A stretch of 64,000 bases of DNA from Dichetophora obliterata (lineage: Eukaryota; Arthropoda; Insecta; Diptera; Sciomyzidae), in assembly GCA_963920525.1 (NCBI GenBank), contig OY986437.1:195567511-195631510 (forward strand), written 5' to 3'. Of this stretch, positions 10,699-22,584 are shown one piece after another. Below the pieces are notes generated by a model. The model was not told where the DNA came from, did not search any database, and saw nothing but the letters and a program-made list of their open reading frames with translations. Position numbers and translations under genes: made by a program. Numbering within the stretch: position 1 is the stretch's first letter; the number at the start of each line of letters is the position of its first letter.

Positions 10699-13600
10699 AT
10701 TATCTATATAAGAACTAAAATAGCAATATTTTGTTTTTTTGTATTTTATTTATTTACTGAAGTACCATGTTTTAGTTTATTTTTTAATAATAAATCACAT
10801 TTTTTATATTGAATCATTTGCTTCTTAACTGCCCTGCAAAATAGGTACAAAAATATTTTAAAAAAAGTCGAAAAAAGTTGAAAAGTCGACTTCTAAAGGT
10901 TCAAAAAGTCGAAAAGTCGACTTTTACATTTTCAACGGTTGAAAAAGCCGAAGTCGACTTTTGCTGGCAGTTGCACATCCCTAGGGTTCATATGTCTGAA
11001 TAATGGAGAGGTTACCTTTAAAACAAACTTAAATAGCTCGAGTGGCTCAGTCTTGGATTTATCCTTCACAAATTTAGGGTTGAATGTCAAGTGGTCTGTT
11101 GTGTCGGCAATTCTTGGTGGAAGTCATCACTTTCCAGTTGTTATTGAGTTTCCTTCAACTACTATCAAACCTAGCAAATTTTTGTCCAAGAAAAAGTTAT
11201 TTTTAGGTCTGCAAAAGATGAAATTAGAGGCTGATTTTGACGCAAATGAGAGTTTGTTTAACAGTGAAATTGGGTTAGCGACATTGAAGTTGGATGGTAG
11301 TGGTTTTATCCTAAATATTGGTGGCATGATGGTCTCAATAAGCTCTTCAGACTTTATGTGGCGGCAAGGAAAAAAAGCAATAAATACCCCTCTGCTGTGA
11401 ATCTTGATCTAGAGCTCTGTGCAAAAAAGGCTTGGAAGAATGCAGTCAAGGAGGCCAAAAAGGATAGTTTCAACAGAAAAATGGAAGAATTAAATTTAAA
11501 ACCAAATACAAATGAAGCATGGAGGTTAAAGGGAAATGGGAAATACAGTAACAGTTCCAAATGGAATCATGAAAACAACCTAAAGTATTTGGAATTTCTC
11601 AAAAATCAAGTTCCTGTAACGCCTGCTTTGGTTGAAAGCAATAATCTATCCTTTGAATGTACTCCGAACACTGTTCCATCAATTCTCTACAGAAGTGATT
11701 TTCTTTGAGTAGAAAATCGCGATCGTCGGCAGGAGGGGTTGATAGGGTCACCTATGAAATGCTTAAATGTTTATCTGTTGAGTCTAAAATAGCGCTGCTG
11801 TCTGCTTTAAATAATGCTTTCCTCAGTTGTTCTGTGAGAGATAATTGGAGAAAGATTGTGATTGTTCCGATTCCCAAACCTAATAAGGATCTTGACTGTT
11901 ATGAAAATTTTAGACCAATTTCACTCATCTCTGTCTTTGTTAAGACAGATCTCATGATAAAAGAAAGATTTACAGAATTTTTAAGTGAGAATAGTATTAT
12001 TCCAGCTAGATGCTTCGCCTACAGGAAAAATAAGTCAGCGGCTTTATGCATAAATGAGTTTCTTCACTTTGTATCGCTGTTCAAGAGTAGGGGTCTCAAA
12101 GTATTGGTTCTTGCTCTGGACATAAATAATGTATACAACTGTGTCAATATTAGAAAGTTAAAAGGCATTCTCCTAGAGGTGCATACGCCAAGCAGCATTG
12201 TAAATTGGATTTGCAACTTTTTCTCTTACAGAACGTTATTATTGGGACGGGATTCAATTAATGTTGTTGATGGTGTGCCACAGGGTAGTTGTTTGTCTCC
12301 CATTTTATTCAATCTATATACCAGGTCCTTGCATATGATTGAGGATGATATGACTCAGGTTTATCAATTTGCTGATGATTTTTTAATACTATCTGCTCAT
12401 CATGTATTTGAGGCTGCAGTTGAGAACCTACAAAATAAACTTAATATCTTTAATGACTTCTGTGGTCAGATTAATCTGTCTTTTAACACTAATAAAACCA
12501 ATGTCATGTATCTGGCTAAAGCGGGCAGAAAAAAGGTAAATATATTTATAAGAAATCAAAAGGTTCAGCAGGTTAGCAGCTTTAAGTTTCTTGGGAGAAC
12601 CATCTCGTCAAGTCATAATGTGCGAGAACATTATGATAAGGTTATTAAGGATTCCAAAAGCAATTGCAATCTATTAAAAATGTTAACAACTGTCAGAAGA
12701 GGCTTACATCCTAGGATTGCGGTTAATTACTATAAGAGCTTTGTTAGATCGAAAATAGAGTATGCGCGCACAACGTCGGTTTTTTCCCCAGAATATATTA
12801 ACAAAAAAATACAAACTTTTCAAAATGCAACACTGAGACGATGCTAGGGTCTATCTCCGTCGACCCCGGTGCCACGTAATATATGCTATAGCTGGAGAGC
12901 TTCCTCCTCTGGAGCACGAATTAATAAAAGTAAAATACTTTAATTTTGTTTTATATGATAGCATTAGTAAAGCTAGTGACTTAAGGTCAAAATACAGAGG
13001 GGTGTATCTTGAGATTAAAGATGTTTTTGATAAGCTAAATGTAAAGTTAAGTTATAGTAAAAGTTCAAGCTTGGTGGTAATTATGAAGATGCTAGTTTAA
13101 AAAAAAAATATGTCACCTGTAGAGATTCAAGCTAGATATTTGTCAAAGGTGGATGGTTATAAATTGAATAATTTTGCGGTTTTTGCAACTGATGCGTCGC
13201 TTAGTGAGGAGACAGCTGGCCTCGGGGTGTATAATGCCTCCCTAAATAAAGAGTTTTATTTCAAAATTCCCTTTAAATGTTCATCCACCTTTGGAGAAAT
13301 TATAGCCATTCTAAAGGCTCTGGAAATTGCCATTGAGGATGGCTGTTCCAAAGTTGTTATCTTTACTGATAGTTTGGGGGCCTGTCAAGCTCTGAATTCA
13401 TCATTGTCTATGAGTTTTTGTGTTGCACAGATTCATAACATAATTAACTGCTCATCCTTGAATGAGGTACATCTTGTATGGACTCCTAGTCATGTAGGAG
13501 TTTCAATAAATGAAAGGGCGGATGGGATTTCTAAGCTGGCTTGTGAGGTTGGTGCTGGGCTTGATGTTGGATTTGACTTGAAGGAAGCTATGAGAATCAT

Positions 13601-14875
13601 TAAGGTCAGACTGTTTGATAAATGGAACTCTGATTTTGCGGCTAGGTCCGGAGTAAAAGGGAAATTTTATCATAGTCTTTTTCCGTAATGTGTTTCGAAG
13701 CCATGGTATCGCGATGTCAATTTGGATACAAAAGGTACAAAACTGATAAATCGGTTAAGTGCGGGCCACCATTATGATAAGCAATATTGTTTATGATTGG
13801 GGCTGTTGAGTCTAATATGTGCTCGTCATGTAATGTTGTTGAGTCACTTCATCATCTCATTTTTGAGTGTCAAACACTGTCTAGTATTAGATCTAAATTT
13901 ACTTTCTTTAATACGTATAACCCTATTTTTGAGTTATTAAAAACTAAAAACTTGGAATTATTTAAGGAATTCCTTCTATTCACAAGGGAATCAAAAATTG
14001 AATTATAAAATTAATTTCACTTAAATATAAATTTATTAGGTGTATAAATTTACAAAAATCACCTTTATTATCTATCGGAGAAAAAAAGAAGAATAAAACA
14101 ATAAAATCACTGTTTGCTATTAACAAGTGTAGCAGCTGCACACTTTAATTGTTGTTGCTAAATACTTACTTTGTGTGACACCTTGGCAATATAGGATTTA
14201 TTCCTCGCCAACCCTTGCTAATATCACAAAAAAAAAAAAAAAAATATAATAACAAATGTTAAGCTGAACTGAAATTGAAAAAGGAGTTTATAGTTCTACT
14301 TTCTGGAATTCGAAACTTCGCTGCAACTTTGTTTTTCAATTATTATCTCGGCGTGCCCCGCCACCACTACGTCAACCGTTTCTGCTACGAAAGATGCTGT
14401 TGATGTACTATTGTAGAAGTCATTGTCTTTTAGTTTATAGTTACTACTCTGTTTCGATTAATTTATCCTGTCGATTGTATGAGGAATCTTCAGCATTGCC
14501 TCCATTATAGCTACTAGTTTGCTTCCTCCTGCATTCAACATCTTGTTGTTGGTAGGATGACCTACAACTATCGCCGCCACGACGATTATCATTCGAATAG
14601 TGTTTTGCTACCGCAACATGCTTGTATCCAAGTTGCTCTTTATGTTTGTAACCTACGCGGTCACCTCTGCCTCTGCCTCTTCCACCTTCACCATAACTGC
14701 ATCAATCACGACTTTTATTGAAACTTAAGCTTCTGATCTGGGTCGTCCTCCCAGTACCACATTGTTTTAAAACAATGCTAGTCTGTAATGCTAAAACACG
14801 GCACTTCTTTAGTGCTAATTTTGTAAAAATATTTGCAATTTACACTTTAAAAGCGAAACTTCTTCAACTTGCATT

Positions 14876-15168
14876 AAGGGTATTCACGATTCAGTGCACT
14901 TGCCTGTGCAGTTGAGGACTTGAGGACTTGTGCAGCTGTGCAGTTAGGTTTTCGTGAACACACCACCATCACCATTTCAAAGCTGTCAACATATTTCAAT
15001 GCACACAAGTGTGCACAACTGCTCAAGTCCGCAAGTCCTCAAGTTGAAGGAAATAGTAGAAAAGCACTTGTGCAGATTTTTGACGTACGTACAATTTGTT
15101 TTTCTAAAGTGCACAAGTCCTCAAGTCCTCAACTGCACAATCAAGTGCACTGAATCGTGAATACCCCT
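14876..15168. mobile_element. MITE family GTATTCACGATTCAG, copy A
   Basis: The inverted ends are (A)GGGTATTCACGATTCAGTG and CACTGAATCGTGAATACCCCT. ATT duplicates flank it, and the empty site survives in T copy 2 near 16720-16730. The interior repeats words such as GAGGACTTG and GCACAAGTCC. A nearly identical copy lies at 59949-60247. It interrupts T copy 1. Confidence 0.9.
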
Positions 15169-15386
15169 ATTAATTTCTTTTTCAATTTGTTGACAGCAAT
15201 CAGCTGCTTCATAACAGAAGTTAACGAAATTGTAATAGATTTTAGATTTCGAAGATTGATAACAGGGTACCATAAAAGATCGAAAGGCAGAATACCAATT
15301 TCAACAGATCTTTTATGGTCGATATCTTTTATGATTCATAACAGAAAATTCATAACTGAATAACAGATCTGGCAGAATAGGCCCAA

Positions 15387-16510
15387 TTGTTCTAATTTAA
15401 TTGGCAAACGATATATAAGCTTACGTGGTGAGTATGGGTTGTTACAATATGCAAACTTTAACTCGCTATAACTTAAAAAATATAAATTTTTAAGAAATAA
15501 AAAGTCCAGTTTGCACATCTACAGGTCTAAACCTACCAAAACATACTAAATTTATTAAGATTAAATTAATTAAGTCTTGTAATTAAAAAGCCTTACGCTG
15601 GACAAAATTTGCGTTTGCGTTATATATATAAGATTAGATTTGTGTATACCAAAAACAGCTGTTTGGTCTTGTTATCCTTTACTTTGACGTTCGGCGATTC
15701 AAGTTTTAGATACGTTCGGAATGTTTAGATGTGTTAAATATTTAGTTTGTGTATAAACTAAATATATGTGCATGCGAAGAGGAACTGTAGTTTAATAAAA
15801 TTGTAAAAGAATTGTGGCTTCGTTCAGTTTTCTGTGCAACCCAAAAGTTGTGGTTTTTGTAGCAGATATTCGAGCCTAACAGGCATTGTGTGAACAGTTT
15901 TGAAAGCTCTGCAATTCGTTGTTTTTTAAATTAATTGGCGCGTACTTCGCCGACTTCCTGTTACTCATTTCCGTTACATTTCACGAAATCACTCCCACAA
16001 ATTGCAGGAAACCGAGCGGTAACAGGCATGCTACACTGGCCAGTATACTGGCTCAGTAGTTCGAAGAACTCAGTACATTCATACTATTTTACAAACACAC
16101 TCACACTGGATTCACTTTCATGCCACTTTCATTGCTATTGGCAACGAAATTTCAGAGCCAGTGGATTTTGACAGCAGCGGCCAGTGTATGTCAAAAAGGG
16201 GGATATCAGTGTTGTTTTTAATAACTTTTGGTGGGTTTATTTCGGGTTTTCGTCGATTTCGTACAGGAAGCAACACTGATAGCTTGTTTACAATTAAAAG
16301 CAAACAAAACAACAAGTAAAGCACACGCAAACTGCAATAGCAGCGAGAACCTTCGCATTCGATGGAATTTTTTTTAAGAACTTTCACGTGCATGTCTAGC
16401 ACCTCTTGCTACTAGCATGAAAGTTCGAAATTTTTCGAATCATTCGAACAGTACACGTTTTCTTTTGCACTTTCACTGTCACAGGCCTGTGTAACTGGCC
16501 TGTAAGATAT
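15387..16510. other. 1.1-kb spacer between the two T copies, no gene recognised
   Basis: Ordinary AT-rich sequence with no ORF above 80 codons and no repeat that I can assign. ACACTGGCCAGTA near 16030 and CTGGCCTGTAA near 16495 hint at a degenerate inverted pair about 470 bases apart, which might be an old MITE. Confidence 0.4.
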
Positions 16511-17162
16511 TTGGGCCTATTCTGCCAGATCTGTTATTCTGTTATGAATTTTCTATTATGAATCATAAAAGATACCGACCATAAAAGATCTGTTGAAATT
16601 GGTATTCTGCCTTTCGATCTTTTATGGTACCCTGTTATCAATCTTCGAAATCAAAAATCTATTACAATTCCGTTAACTTCTGTTATGAAGCAGCTGATTG
16701 GTGTCAATAAATTGAAAAATAAATTAATGCAAGTTGAAGAAGTTTCGCTTTTAACGTGTAAATTGCAAATATTTTTACAAAATTAGCACTAAAGAAGTAC
16801 CGTGCTTTAGCATTACAAACTAGCATTGTTGATGTGATTAAATTGCTTGTTTTAAAACAATGTTCGGTAGGTCATCCTACCAACGACAAGTTGTTGAATG
16901 CAGGAGGAAGCGAACTAGTAGCTATGATGGAGGCGATACTGAAGGTTCCTCATACAATCGACAGGATAAATTAATCGAAACAGCGTAGTAACCATAGAAG
17001 TAAGATATAAGGAGGCGCTGTAGTTGAACAGAAACCATGATATAATTACCAGGTATTATTATTCGCTGAAAATCAGCGGGGGATAAAATGTCGTTTTGGG
17101 CATATAGTGTCAAAATGTAGCGAAAAGGTGGAAACAGTGTTGTTTCTTGTATTATTTCAAAT

Positions 17163-17330
17163 CAGAAATCTGCAAACGATAGGGGTATTCACAATGTGGT
17201 GTATTTGTGATTAGTTTTTATCCAATATCCAATATTTAAAAGTTATTGAGAACGAACTTTTAATAAAGTATTTTTAAAATCAGCTAATTTTTTGTGTATT
17301 TTTGTTTAGAAATATAAATGGAAATCATAA
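17163..17330. repeat. One-sided copy of the GGGGTATTCAC MITE
   Basis: GGGGTATTCACAATGTGGTG resembles the left end of the MITE at 48461-49227, and AAATCAGCTAATTTT inside also recurs there. No right end was found, so it is probably truncated. Confidence 0.5.
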
Positions 17331-17678
17331 TTTTACTGTAGGAAATCCTAAAAAATTTAAACAAAACACTACATTATAATAATTTTTATTAAATAATCTT
17401 ACATTGCAGCCAGTAGCTTTGAGTAAAAATGCTTTTGGGAATAAACATTATGCATTTTGTTTTTTGTAATTTTACAAAACTAAGTACAAATATCATATTT
17501 AAATATTTATCTTGTCCTTGCACGTGATGTTAGTGGCGTGATAAACAACAATTTTATTAGTTCATTACATCAAAAATTAAATAAGCATAAGAGCAACAAT
17601 ACGATTCAAAGTTCTAATGTCTGACTTTCAAAAAGTTCAAATACTATAAAGCTTTTGTATCGTTTAGCGTAATACAAT
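17331..17678. other. No gene recognised
   Basis: AT-rich filler inside the hAT-like element. I see no ORF, repeat or promoter that can be supported. Confidence 0.4.
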
Positions 17679-17899
17679 CAGCCCTATCATGAATATTTTT
17701 TCACGCGGAATCAGAAAAAGGAGTTTTCATTTGTAAGACAAAGCTTAAGAAAATTTTGGACATTTTAAATGCAAATGCATTCATCAACGGCTTATCAACA
17801 AATTTGCATTAAAAATTTCCAAAATGGTCTTGAAATTTATCATAAAAATGAAAACTACCTTTTCCAATTTCGCATGAAAAATTATTCATGATAGGGCTG
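17679..17899. mobile_element. MITE family CAGCCC, copy 2
   Basis: CAGCCCTATCATGAATATTT at one end and AAATTATTCATGATAGGGCTG at the other form inverted repeats. AAT flanks both sides. The interior is a quasi-palindrome around TTCCAAAAT/ATTTTGGA words. Confidence 0.8.
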
Positions 17900-17960
17900 A
17901 ATATATACATAGTTGTTGAAATATAAACCAAATCAATCGCTTAACCCATTAACGACGAAT

Positions 17961-18341
17961 GGGTATTTAAATACCCAAAAATAGAGCTGTCTTAGAAAAA
18001 TTCTATCTAAAATCCTGTGAGAGATATCGCAAACCTGTTTTCACAGACAGGTAGAGAAAGAGTGGCAATAGTTAAAAAAAATTAAGAGTGGCATATAGGG
18101 TAATGTCTTGGGGAGAATTTAGAGGGTCAAATATCTGGAATTTTACAAAATTAAAAAGTTTTAATATAAATTTGTCTGAAAAATTTGGGGAGTGGACTTC
18201 CCGAAAACCATCTTGGCGCCTTATAGCATTAGATGTCCTCTGTCTTATAAAAAAAGAAACATTGGGATAGGTCGACTCCTCTGGGCTACAGGTACGATAA
18301 TATTGTATGGGTATTTAAATACCCACCTAGGCGTTAATGAG
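17961..18341. repeat. Palindromic and internal inverted repeats of the piggyBac end
   Basis: The perfect 16-bp palindrome GGGTATTTAAATACCC occurs at 17961-17976 and 18309-18324. A related GGGTAGAAAAATACCC lies at 31577-31592 near the other end. The block at 18307-18341 is inversely repeated at 31560-31594. Such subterminal repeats are typical transposase-binding sites in piggyBac elements. Confidence 0.75.
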
Positions 18342-18440
18342 TTCAACAATTTATTTTATTTTTCAAGTAAAAATTGGTTTTTTGTAGATTTTTTTTTAGG
18401 TTATCATAAAGAAAAATAGTTTTATACTCAAAAATACATT

Positions 18441-19370
18441 TCACGTAAGAGATTTATTATTATTTCGATTTTTTATTTTCTCAATATTTTTTGGGGTGCC
18501 AGCATGAAACTGTGCAAAACAGTCCTTTGGATGTAAGTTTGCATTGGATTTTGTGCATGCATACTCAGTTTTACCTCCACATTGCCCACATCGGCCGCGT
18601 TTAGCAATATTTTCAATCATATGATCAAATTTATCCATCCGCTTTGACATTATTTGCGCATTCGTGACAATTTTACTATAAACACGGCAACGATTTTCAG
18701 TTATTGTTATCAATGCTTCAACGACATTCATACGGTATTCGAGTTGACTCATGAGTGGCGCACCTTCAAGTTTTCTACAGATGCAGTGTAGCTTCCAAGC
18801 ATTCACCATAGCAGCATCCATAGCATTAGTGAATAACGGCCAATACCATTTCTTTCCGCGAACTTGAATGCGATAATTGTTCATAGCATTATCAAACAAA
18901 TCAACTCCACCCATTCGCTGATTGTATTCATGAATAAGATGTGGTTGCTCCATAATTGCCATCTTTCGACTTTTCCGATCAAATCTTCTGGCTCCACACA
19001 TCGGCTCTACACTCAAGAAATTTGACATCACAGTGACCACCTAAATAAAAAATATTCGGTATTGGAGTAATAAAGTGGAATAAGATATATTTACCGAATT
19101 ATCATTCCAACGAACGGCGATTATTTTGTTGTTTTTGTCAAAACAAAAATCTGATGAGCCTCGAGGCTTCTTTTTCATTAATTTGAGATCATACAATAGT
19201 GCATGATTGGTACGATTGTAACGAACGGTGCCTGTTGCAAAATATCCTTTTTCAGTCAATATGCACAACAACTTATGGCTAGTAAAAAAGTTATCAAATG
19301 TAACATTGTGTTGGGTTTGATCTGATATATTTTCTAACAACCGTAAGACTACATTCTCTCCAAGACCACG
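18441..19370 (-). pseudogene. piggyBac transposase, 3' half (exons 3-4)
   Basis: Exon 3 (19370-19095) carries VTFDNFFTS with the second catalytic Asp, and exon 4 (19040-18441) carries GGVDLFDN with the third. Between them is a 54-base intron (GTAAAT...TTTAG) that keeps frame. The C-terminus has a Cys/His cluster (CGQCGGKTEYAC, then HPKDCFAQFH) matching the zinc-binding tail that recognises the transposon ends. Stop TGA at 18441. The gene is cut at 19370 by the LTR retrotransposon; the other half is at 30200-31219. Confidence 0.92.
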
Positions 19371-19888
19371 TGTAACAAACAAGTTTGATATTATTTTGAT
19401 ATATGAAGATTTGCGCAAACTTACTTTTTTTTGATCGGTCTAACAACCAAAGCTTGTTACGTTGCAAGTCGTGAATACATGTTGACAATCATGCTCATGT
19501 CAAGCAAAAAAAAAAAAAAAAAAAAGATTCAAAAATGTTAACAAGCTTGCTTACAAAAATCTGGTACTTTGGTATAAATGTTAGCACTTCCTTTTTCTCT
19601 GAATCTACAGATAAGTAAACGTGCAAATTCTAATAAATACTAATTATATCGATCCAAAAAATTGGGTAAGTGTTGAAAAATCATATTATAAAATAAATTA
19701 GTTTTGTTTAAATTTCTAAATTAATTTCATACTTGTAATGCTGAACGCAATATTTTCTTAATCATGTTAACCAAAAATAATCCAACGGTGGAGCTAAATT
19801 TTCTAACTTAACTTTCTAGATATGCGGTAATAAATGGCTAGTGAAGACAGTACACAAATAGTGTAAAACATTTTACACAAAAACCCAT

Positions 19889-19958
19889 ATAAATACGGCT
19901 ATAATTCGATTAAAAACTTGCCAGTACAAGAATTTTTGTATAAAAGTTGCTCTCAGTG
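19889..19958 (+). promoter_or_regulatory. Candidate LTR promoter
   Basis: TATAAATAC (from about 19889) and TATAAAAG (19939-19946) lie upstream of TCAGTG (19953-19958), which matches the arthropod initiator. The second TATA is closer to the initiator than the usual 30 bases, so the start site is uncertain. Confidence 0.35.
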
Positions 19959-20140
19959 CTGTGCAGGATCCATGGTGTGGTTAAATTAAAACCACCTAGA
20001 GCAAATGAAATGAAGGTAAAATAAGAAATTTAAATAGCAGAAATAAAATTCTAAATAAAATTTGTCTAAAATAAACATCCAGAAAAAGTGCAAAGAAAAT
20101 AGCGGCTCAATCGGGAAATTAAAAGCGCTCCAGCGTTTAC

Positions 20141-20200
20141 ACTTCCATCGTTTACACCTCCAACGTTTACACCTCCAACATTTACACCTCCAGCAAAACT
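20141..20200 (+). repeat. 15-bp x 4 minisatellite in the LTR
   Basis: Four tandem units of the form CAACGTTTACACCTC with one or two substitutions each. The same array is at 28435-28494 in the 3' LTR. Confidence 0.9.
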
Positions 20201-21456
20201 CAATTAACAGTAATTAACGCACGAAGAAACAGAGCGACGCACGCTGCTATTATTTCGTGTGGTATACAAACCAAAATGCGTGAATACTAGAACGGCACCT
20301 TGAGAGTCTTCAAAAACTCAGCAAAAAGTGTTAAAAATTAATTAAGAATTTCAGAAAAGTAACTATAAAGTTTATACAAAAAAAAAAAAAAGAACAAGGA
20401 AAGAAATCACGAAAAAAATATGTTGTAGTTAGTGTAAGATCCACGTAAAAGCATAAAAAGAAAAACAACAAAAAAGACAGTGATATGTAAAAATCTGCAT
20501 GTAGTAAATCTCAGCAAGTTTACTTAGTCGGCATCAAAAAAATTTAAACTTAATTTGCTCATATAAAATATTTGAGTTAATATATAATAAAACATTTCAT
20601 TTAACCTTTAAGTGATAATACAATTAGAAATCCTTAAACCATAGCTCAATAGCTCAGTGGATGCACCGATGGAGGCCTTCTTCGTTCATCATGAGACAAA
20701 GTGAGTGATCTTTTTTTTACTTTTATTATTAAATTCATTAAAGCTTATTATTTGATTTTAAAGCATAAATATGCAAAATTATTATTTACTTAATAAATCT
20801 ATCATATAAGACATAAAGAATATAGAAAAAAATATGTATGTACATGTAAGCAACGGCGATCCGGTCAAAAAGATTAAGACGCAACAACAATAATGTTAGT
20901 GGTAAATTTAACACAGAGAGCGAGTAAATTTTATTTTTGGACACGAATTAAAAAGTGGAGACTTCTTATTTTTGTCTTTACACTCATTATAACTTAGCTA
21001 TTCGCTCCCTTTGTTTATTTTTAGTACCTGTTAAAGTTTTGCTCTCGCTGCGTTAATATTGTTGTTGTTGTTATAAAAGATCGTAGTTTCATTGTTGTTA
21101 CAAAAGCTAGAGCTATATGAAAATTAACTAAAAACAGATATAAATTCCTGCTACTACAAACGTAAGCGCAACATGTTCTTTTTTGTTTTTTGTATATGAT
21201 GCTCATGTTATATACATAACAATGATACTAAATATTCTATGCCTATGTAGTTGCATAAAGTTAGTTAGGAACTTTATTGTGTGAATTTGAATTCACTTAA
21301 AATATTATTAAGATAAAATGAAGAAATTACTTGCTACTTAAAATTATAATGATAATGTAAATTTAGATACATGCGAAGAGTTTTCTTTGGATCTATGTAG
21401 AGATAAATATGTAAAAAAAAAAAAAAAAAAAGTAATTGAATTGATTAAAATAATGG

Positions 21457-21466
21457 AATAAATAAA
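21457..21466 (+). terminator. Polyadenylation signal of the 5' LTR
   Basis: Overlapping AATAAATAAA. The counterpart in the 3' LTR (about 29760) would be the one used to end the genomic RNA. Confidence 0.5.
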
Positions 21467-21900
21467 ATTTTGTATTTCTCCGTAGAATGGTGTGAGTGAC
21501 AGGGACATTAGTTAGATTTGGGGTCTCCGAAAATGAGAGGCACACAATGAGACCACTGGTAGGGCGGGTATAGAGTGCATTCGTATCTCAAATAACACCT
21601 AAGAGATACTCTATATATATGTCAAGATTGGTTATAGTGGTAGTGCTAGTGGCTAGAGGATTTTAGTTATTAGTTAATAATAGTAATTTTGATTGTGTTT
21701 TTTTATGTTTCTATTACAAATACAGGGAGTCTAAAATAAAAATGTAATGTGGTATTTTGGCTAGTTGGGGCAGTTACTTACCCCCCCACGACTGAAAGCT
21801 AGATAAATTAATGGCTCCCGCCCAGACTGCTTCAGCGCCAGATATATTCTGCCAGTTTATTTTGGCTACTATTATTTTCAAAACCACACATTACATAAAA

Positions 21901-21918
21901 TGGCGCCCAACGTGGGGC
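21901..21918 (+). other. Primer-binding site for tRNA-Lys
   Basis: TGGCGCCCAACGTGGGGC, five bases after the LTR end, is complementary to the 3' end (including CCA) of the insect tRNA-Lys(CUU) as I know it. It primes minus-strand DNA synthesis. Confidence 0.85.
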
Positions 21919-22584
21919 AGCTTGTTCTTTTGATGAGCCTGTTCCTAATCCATTTTTTTTTTAAACTTCAAAAATTAATTTTACGAAAAGCTAGTTGAAA
22001 CTGTGAGTCTATCGCCTGTCTAAAGTAATAAACTATTGGATCTTTTCTGGAAATTCGACTGGTTGACCAGATCGACCTGCTTTCGACCGATAAGTTTTCG
22101 AATGGTTAGCTTACCAAAGACTCAACTATGCTTTAAAAATAAATATAAAAATAAAAAAATAAATTTTTGAGAAATATTTCGATCTTGTGTCATTAACTGG
22201 CTTGTAAGGCGTGTGATTTTTATCAGGATTTTCAGATTAATTGCAGCTGCGAATTTTCTGACCGATTTAAACGATACGCAATAATAACCTTAACTTTTAG
22301 GAAATACGGAATATCTTTTCGATATAAGATGTCTGTCCGAAAGTGTTTATTGTAAATATTAAAATATGCACAACAGTTTAACACTTGTGAAATTTTCCAA
22401 ATCCATAGCCAGGTCTATTAAAGTTATCAATCTTGACATAATTTGTTTATTTTTTGTCCCTCGTTTTACCCTCATCAGATCTAGGGAGAAATCACAATTT
22501 ATATCTTAAAATTTTCCTTTGGATCATCGCTCGTGCAAAATCATAAGTTTGATTTAAATTTTGTTTGAGTAATTTTTTTTTAAG

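Larger units (their letters stand above)
9161..10983. mobile_element. hAT transposon, degraded (hAT-1)
   Basis: The ends are TAGGGATGTGCAA and TTGCACATCCCTA (perfect 13-bp inverted repeats). GGGTTCAT at 9153-9160 and 10984-10991 is a perfect 8-bp target duplication, the hAT signature. The subterminal regions are dense in the word AAGTCGACTTTT and its halves (about 9173-9300 and 10865-10965), as expected of transposase-binding arrays. A hAT dimerisation-domain remnant lies at 10043-10385. A MITE sits at 10483-10698. Confidence 0.92.
8216..14008 (+). pseudogene. I-clade ORF2 (endonuclease, RT, RNase H), interrupted
   Basis: The chosen ATG (8216) opens an apurinic-type endonuclease: ILQYNCQSLKNN and CCFSEIF (8216-8400), then VVVVGDFNAR (about 9050) after the SINE, then LDLSFTN and HHFPV (about 11055-11140) after the hAT insertion. 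RT (about 11700-12600) has FRPISL, GVPQGSCLSPILFN (about 12260) and an intact FADD box (about 12370). RNase H (13110-13688) has TDAS, the E of FGEI, FTDS and WTPSHVG. A Cys/His tail (CSSCNVVESLHHLIFEC) lies near 13820-13870. Frameshifts or stops occur at about 11400, 11707, 12845 and 13688. The enzyme domains are recognisable but the ORF is not translatable. Confidence 0.85.
6150..14242 (+). mobile_element. I-clade non-LTR retrotransposon, near full length, with nested insertions
   Basis: Two ORFs (zinc-knuckle ORF1, then endonuclease-RT-RNase H ORF2), a 230-base 3' UTR and an A-rich 3' end (14227-14242) define the element. AATATAATA at 6141-6149 and 14243-14251 is a 9-bp target duplication, and the intact target survives in T copy 2 near 32390. 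The gene order matches the I-factor clade. After insertion it received a MITE (7844-8200), a SINE (8457-8870) and a hAT element (9161-10983). It carries many frameshifts and is dead. Confidence 0.85.
2885..15386 (+). mobile_element. Element T copy 1 (non-coding, interrupted)
   Basis: One of two copies of an unnamed element. Its pieces are 2885-3702, 5451-6149, 14252-14875 and 15172-15386, about 2.4 kb in total. Each piece has an inverted counterpart in copy 2 (16511-33769). Both termini carry related modules containing TATTCTGC and CTGTTATGA-like words, repeated at about 2981, 3071 and 3199 at one end and about 15280-15380 at the other, so the ends form long degenerate inverted repeats. No ORF of note is present. 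Part of the interior (about 3600-5475) is itself inverted relative to about 5985-6115. No clear target duplication was found. It could be a foldback or MULE-like non-autonomous element. Confidence 0.7.
19371..21895 (+). repeat. 5' LTR (2525 bp)
   Basis: Nearly identical to 27674-30199. Begins TGTAACAAAC and ends CACATTACA. It contains TATA-like sequences near 19889 and 19939, a four-unit minisatellite (20141-20200) and tandem AATAAA signals (21457-21466) near the 3' side. At 2.5 kb it is unusually long for an insect Ty3/gypsy LTR. No convincing ORF was found inside. Confidence 0.95.

Noticed and set aside
14451..16981. Stand-alone foldback element with arms of about 500 bases
   Set aside because: The arms continue seamlessly into the rest of the two T copies, so the palindrome is better explained by the facing ends of two inverted T copies.
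21021..21206. Small ORF on the minus strand inside the LTR (also at 29324-29509)
   Set aside because: It is duplicated only because the LTR is duplicated. No motif, no start context, low-complexity composition.
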